This document shows, in pieces, positions 14,644-17,817 of a DNA stretch of 17,817 bases (position 1 is the first letter of the stretch; each line of letters starts with the position of its first letter). Below the pieces are notes generated by a model. It did not search any database, was not told the DNA's origin, and was given only the letters and a program-made list of their open reading frames with translations. Both the position numbers and the translations under genes were made by a program. This DNA is from Bacteroidales bacterium (GTDB lineage Bacteria > Bacteroidota > Bacteroidia > Bacteroidales > UBA7960), in contig PWND01000108.1 of the NCBI GenBank assembly GCA_003557965.1, forward strand, positions 1 through 17,817, read 5' to 3'.

Positions 14644-15335
14644 ATAGCTTTGAGTTTTTTGAAAAATGGTTCATAAAGTTTAAGTCCGTTACTAATCATA
14701 TCGTTAAGGCCATTTGATGTAATTGTCCCCCCGGTTATAGCGTCAACGCCGTGAGGGTCATCATCACGTGCACCACCCCTAATTGCGCTAACTGACCTGA
14801 AGGCTCCTGCATCATCATATATCTTTTTGCCTTTAAACTGGCTTTCGAATTGTGATTCAGAAATTTCTGCGCCTAATCCAGGAGTTTCAGCAGAGTGGTC
14901 AAAGTTCGCTCCTAATATTGTGGTTAAATCTGCTTCAAGGCTTATATAGCCCCAGATTGGCCCCCACAATCCGGAGCCATACAATGGAATAATATAAATA
15001 GTATCGTTTTCAATTTTTGCAATGTACAATGGCAAATTTCTATCTTCGGGTTTCTTGCGGTTTTCTTCTGCCATATCAATCTCAAATGCATCACCTTCAA
15101 TTTCCACACCCTGATAATCAAGGATTTTTGCATCTATTATATACTCACCAAAAAGCTCTTCTGCATTACTTTTTGTAGATTCAATATTTATTGAAGCCAG
15201 GATATTCTGGATCTTTTCGATACGGATATTTCTTTCCTGAAAGGGGCTCAGCAATGTTGCTGCAGTTGAGAGTACAATAGCCACAATGATTACCATTGCG
15301 CTTGCATAAAGAAAAATATACCGATTGCTATACAT
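14640..15335 (-). CDS. nqrC: Na+-translocating NADH:quinone reductase subunit C (covalent FMN)
   Basis: NqrC carries a covalently bound FMN in the periplasm and relays electrons between the Fe-S centre and NqrB. The 231-aa protein has one N-terminal membrane helix (~9-28) followed by a periplasmic domain. The flavinylation site is DAITGGTITSNGL (198-210), where Thr204 is the expected FMN-linked residue; the usual S-G-A-T is here T-G-G-T. Other family motifs are LYGSGLWGPIWGYISLE (~118-134) and ETPGLGAEIS (~150-159). ApbE encoded at 5633-6652 is the probable modifying enzyme. It follows nqrB by 35 bp and overlaps nqrD. Confidence 0.95.
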   Translation of the reverse strand: MYSNRYIFLYASAMVIIVAIVLSTAATLLSPFQERNIRIEKIQNILASINIESTKSNAEELFGEYIIDAKILDYQGVEIEGDAFEIDMAEENRKKPEDRNLPLYIAKIENDTIYIIPLYGSGLWGPIWGYISLEADLTTILGANFDHSAETPGLGAEISESQFESQFKGKKIYDDAGAFRSVSAIRGGARDDDPHGVDAITGGTITSNGLNDMISNGLKLYEPFFKKLKAI

Positions 15336-15370
15336 AATTTGTTTTTTTCAAAAAGTTAAACACTTTATTT

Positions 15371-16561
15371 TTATGCTGCTTTCAGCCTCTTAAGCCTTCG
15401 CTTAATATTAGCCTGAATGACGTAATGGTCAATTAAAGGAGCAAAAATATTCATAAATAAAATAGCCAGCATAATTCCTTCCGGATATGCCGGGTTCAAT
15501 ACCCTGATAAGTATTGCAATAATACCAATCAGTAATCCATAAATATATTTTCCGGTACCTGTTTGGGATGCAGTAACCGGGTCAGTTGCCATAAATACTG
15601 CACCAAAAGCGAAGCCTCCTAAGAAAATATGGTAATAAGCCGGAAGCTCCATAAGCGGATTAACAGCAAAAATATTCAGTACACTTGCCATCAAAAAACC
15701 ACCAACAAAAACAGACAGCATAATCCTCAGGCTGCCAACTCCTGTGGCAACCAGTATAACAGCTCCAAGCAGAATTGCCAGTGCAGAGGTCTCTCCAATA
15801 ACACCAGGAATATTACCAATAAACATTTCCATTATCGAAGGCATCGCGTTATACATTTCGTTATAAGTCATTTCGCCGCCGGCTGCCAAAGCACCCACTG
15901 CCAGAGGTGTTGCACCAGAAAAACCATCAATTAATGCCTGCCCTTCCTGAAGCGTAGTATAAATATATACCTCTCCGGAAAAATATGCCGGATAAGCAAA
16001 GAATAAGAAAGCCCTTGCAAGCAATGCAGGATTAACAATATTCATCCCGGTTCCTCCAAAAACTTCTTTTCCAATAATTACGGCAAATATTGTAGCCAGT
16101 GCAACCATCCATAAAGGAGTAGTAACAGGTAGCGTAAGCGGAATTAACATACCAGAAACTAAAAATCCTTCATTAACTTCGTGGTCCCGCATTGTAGCAA
16201 ACACGAACTCTGTAGCCAGGCCTGCCACATAAGTCACAACTATAATTGGAAACACTTTCAGGAAGCCAAAAATAAATTCATCAATAATGCCTTTTTGTTC
16301 TTCCAGGCCTATTGCAAGATAATGCTGGTTCCCGACATTCCACATTCCAAAAATCATGGCAGGTATTAAAGCAATAATTACAAAAAACATTGTACGCTTC
16401 ATGTCTATGGCATCCCTGATATGGCTACCCTTACGCGTTACATTACCCTGCACAAAAAGAAAAGTCTCGAAAGCCTCAAATGTCCGATAAAGCTTTGGAA
16501 ACTTCCCCCCCTTCTCAAAATTCGGTTTTATTTTATTAACTAAATTATTTAATGCTTTCAA
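15371..16561 (-). CDS. nqrB: Na+-translocating NADH:quinone reductase subunit B (covalent FMN, riboflavin, quinone site)
   Basis: NqrB is the largest membrane subunit; it carries FMN and riboflavin and forms part of the quinone-binding and Na+ pathway. The 396-aa protein has about ten membrane helices. The flavinylation motif is DGFSGATPLA (212-221), with Thr218 as the FMN-linked residue. NEGFLVSGMLIPLTLPVTTP (130-149) matches the conserved region where Vibrio Gly140/Gly141 affect quinone and inhibitor binding. GKEVFGGTGMN (164-174), NPALLARAFLFFAYP (177-191) and MATDPVTASQTGTG are also family hallmarks. The SGAT motif is canonical, in contrast to NqrC. It lies 44 bp after nqrA and 35 bp before nqrC. 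Confidence 0.97.
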   Translation of the reverse strand: MKALNNLVNKIKPNFEKGGKFPKLYRTFEAFETFLFVQGNVTRKGSHIRDAIDMKRTMFFVIIALIPAMIFGMWNVGNQHYLAIGLEEQKGIIDEFIFGFLKVFPIIVVTYVAGLATEFVFATMRDHEVNEGFLVSGMLIPLTLPVTTPLWMVALATIFAVIIGKEVFGGTGMNIVNPALLARAFLFFAYPAYFSGEVYIYTTLQEGQALIDGFSGATPLAVGALAAGGEMTYNEMYNAMPSIMEMFIGNIPGVIGETSALAILLGAVILVATGVGSLRIMLSVFVGGFLMASVLNIFAVNPLMELPAYYHIFLGGFAFGAVFMATDPVTASQTGTGKYIYGLLIGIIAILIRVLNPAYPEGIMLAILFMNIFAPLIDHYVIQANIKRRLKRLKAA

Positions 16562-16605
16562 TTTTCTGTTGTTTTTGGTTTAACAATATTCAAAAACTTA
16601 TTTAA

Positions 16606-17817
16606 TTATTCAAATTCTTTTTTGATAAGGTCAAGCCCATCCCTGATTATTGTCTGAACTTCAGTTTTTGAAGTACAAACAAATTCACATAAAGCAAAAT
16701 CTTCAGGAGCAACTTCATAAATTCCAAGCTTCTCCATCATATCAATATCATTAATTAAAATAGACTTTATTAACTGCACCGGATAAATATCCATTGGCAA
16801 AACCTTTTCGTATTGTCCGGTAATTACGTACGGGCGCTCACCGCTTCTCTTGTTGGTATTTATCCTGTATTTTTTCCAGGGGAATAAAAATGAGAAAAAC
16901 GTTCTTGAAGTACTGAATTTATTAAATTGTGGAGTAAGCCAGCCAACAAGTTCAGGTTTATTTCCCTCAGGGATCAGAGTAAGCAAGTCATCATAAAAAC
17001 CAATAAACCCATCAGGAGCAATTTGTTTTCCACTTAAAACATCTCCGCTGATATACCTGATATCAATATCTTCCTCTTTTTTGACATTATTTTCAACAAA
17101 TGATGTTATTTTAGCTCCGTTTATAATTTTATAGTATCGCTGGTTCAGTGCTTCAGAGCCCACATGTGCAATTATTTTCCTTGCATCATAAACACCCTTT
17201 TCGAACAACCTTCCAATCATTATAACTCCCTGCACATCAAGATACCAAACCACATCGCCTTTATTTACAGGACTAATATGATGAATCTGTATTCCAATAT
17301 TACCTGCAGGATGTGGGCCGCTAAAACAATGAATTTCAACATTCTCAGCCTCAAGATATGCTTTTGATGTTGTTTGTTTACAATGAACCGACAGATGAAC
17401 GTCACCATCTGTGAGCTTGCTTATTGCATTTAATCCGGTTTGGAAAGTTTTCTCCTGCCCGTTTACAACAAAATCCATATCTGCACCCAGTGGCACAGTA
17501 CTAAATGCCGAAATAAAAATGTTTTTAGGTTTATCCTCAGGATTTGATATTACTGAATACGGCCTTTGCCTGATTAGTGGCCACAAACCGCTCTTTAACA
17601 ACTTTTGAATTATTTCATCCGATGACATGTTTTGAGGATCACCTGCCCCAAAGTCAATATAATCATCATTTTCATCAGGCGTTATTTGCAGTTCAAGAAT
17701 ACGCCTTTTTTCTCCTCTTACTAGTTTCGAAAACACACCACTTACCGGCGAAGTAAATATTGCTTTCTCATTATATTTATCAAAAAAAACAGGTGTGCCG
17801 GCTTTCACTTTTTCCCC
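16606..17817 (-). CDS. nqrA: Na+-translocating NADH:quinone reductase subunit A (5' end outside window)
   Basis: NqrA is the peripheral cytoplasmic subunit associated with the quinone site. The frame is open to the window edge, beginning GEKVKAGTPVFFDK, so the GTG at 17808 is internal and about 45 N-terminal residues are missing. The visible 404 codons include SGVFSKLVRGEKRRI, the GLWPLIRQRPYSVI stretch, FSGPHPAGNIGIQIHHI, GDVVWYLDVQ, GEALNQRYY-like VGSEALNQRYYKI, and the YEVAPEDFALCEFVCTS end, all typical of NqrA. It is the first gene of the operon, so the operon promoter lies outside the window. Confidence 0.96.
   Translation of the reverse strand, partial: GEKVKAGTPVFFDKYNEKAIFTSPVSGVFSKLVRGEKRRILELQITPDENDDYIDFGAGDPQNMSSDEIIQKLLKSGLWPLIRQRPYSVISNPEDKPKNIFISAFSTVPLGADMDFVVNGQEKTFQTGLNAISKLTDGDVHLSVHCKQTTSKAYLEAENVEIHCFSGPHPAGNIGIQIHHISPVNKGDVVWYLDVQGVIMIGRLFEKGVYDARKIIAHVGSEALNQRYYKIINGAKITSFVENNVKKEEDIDIRYISGDVLSGKQIAPDGFIGFYDDLLTLIPEGNKPELVGWLTPQFNKFSTSRTFFSFLFPWKKYRINTNKRSGERPYVITGQYEKVLPMDIYPVQLIKSILINDIDMMEKLGIYEVAPEDFALCEFVCTSKTEVQTIIRDGLDLIKKEFE

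Noticed and set aside
17806..17808. GTG start for nqrA at 17808
   Set aside because: Codons before it (G-E-K) continue the family sequence to the window edge, so the true start is outside.
1..17817. tRNA, rRNA, CRISPR array, insertion sequence or integrase genes
   Set aside because: None was recognised by eye in either strand; no transposase or integrase motifs appear in any open frame.

Overview
The window looks like a chromosomal segment of a Bacteroidota (Bacteroidetes) member, probably a marine or anaerobic Bacteroidales/Marinilabiliales-like organism. The reasons are the AT-rich sequence, the absence of clear Shine-Dalgarno sites, several matches to the Bacteroidetes -7 promoter box TAnnTTTG, a TPR/SpoIIE-phosphatase protein of a kind common in that phylum, and a six-gene Na+-NQR operon. 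No lineage marker (rRNA or similar) is present, so this placement is inference.

Layout, left to right. (1) 2-262: the 3' end of shikimate dehydrogenase (aroE), with a terminator hairpin starting at its stop codon. (2) 378-1899: two tandem paralogous secreted or outer-membrane beta-barrel-like proteins, each with its own candidate promoter. (3) 1937-2633, minus strand: a stand-alone acyl carrier protein and a holo-ACP synthase, 1 bp apart. (4) 2955-5327: a 790-aa sensor-like protein with signal peptide, TPRs, a membrane helix, coiled coils and a SpoIIE/PPM phosphatase domain. (5) 5414-6652: a small one-helix, four-cysteine membrane protein, convergent with apbE. The small protein has the layout of the Na+-NQR maturation factor NqrM, and ApbE is the FMN transferase that flavinylates NqrB and NqrC. 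(6) 6959-10804, minus strand: a restriction-modification block made of an XRE regulator, a beta-class DNA methyltransferase, and a large nuclease-methyltransferase (type IIG-like) whose target-recognition region is interrupted by an in-frame TAA followed at once by ATG. (7) 11123-17817, minus strand: nqrABCDEF (nqrA cut by the window edge) followed 20 bp later by a cation diffusion facilitator.

How the genes fit together. Regions 5 and 7 form one functional unit, the Na+-pumping NADH:quinone oxidoreductase and its two maturation factors. ApbE attaches FMN to the Thr in the SGAT motif of NqrB and the TGGT motif of NqrC, and the NqrM-like protein would help build the Fe-S centre held by the NqrD/NqrE cysteines. 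The restriction-modification block sits between the nqr operon and apbE, which suggests an insertion that split an ancestral cluster.

The observations most worth a second look are the in-frame stop in the type IIG gene, the candidate NqrM, and the orphan ACP/AcpS pair. I did not find clear evidence of a wholly new biological system.
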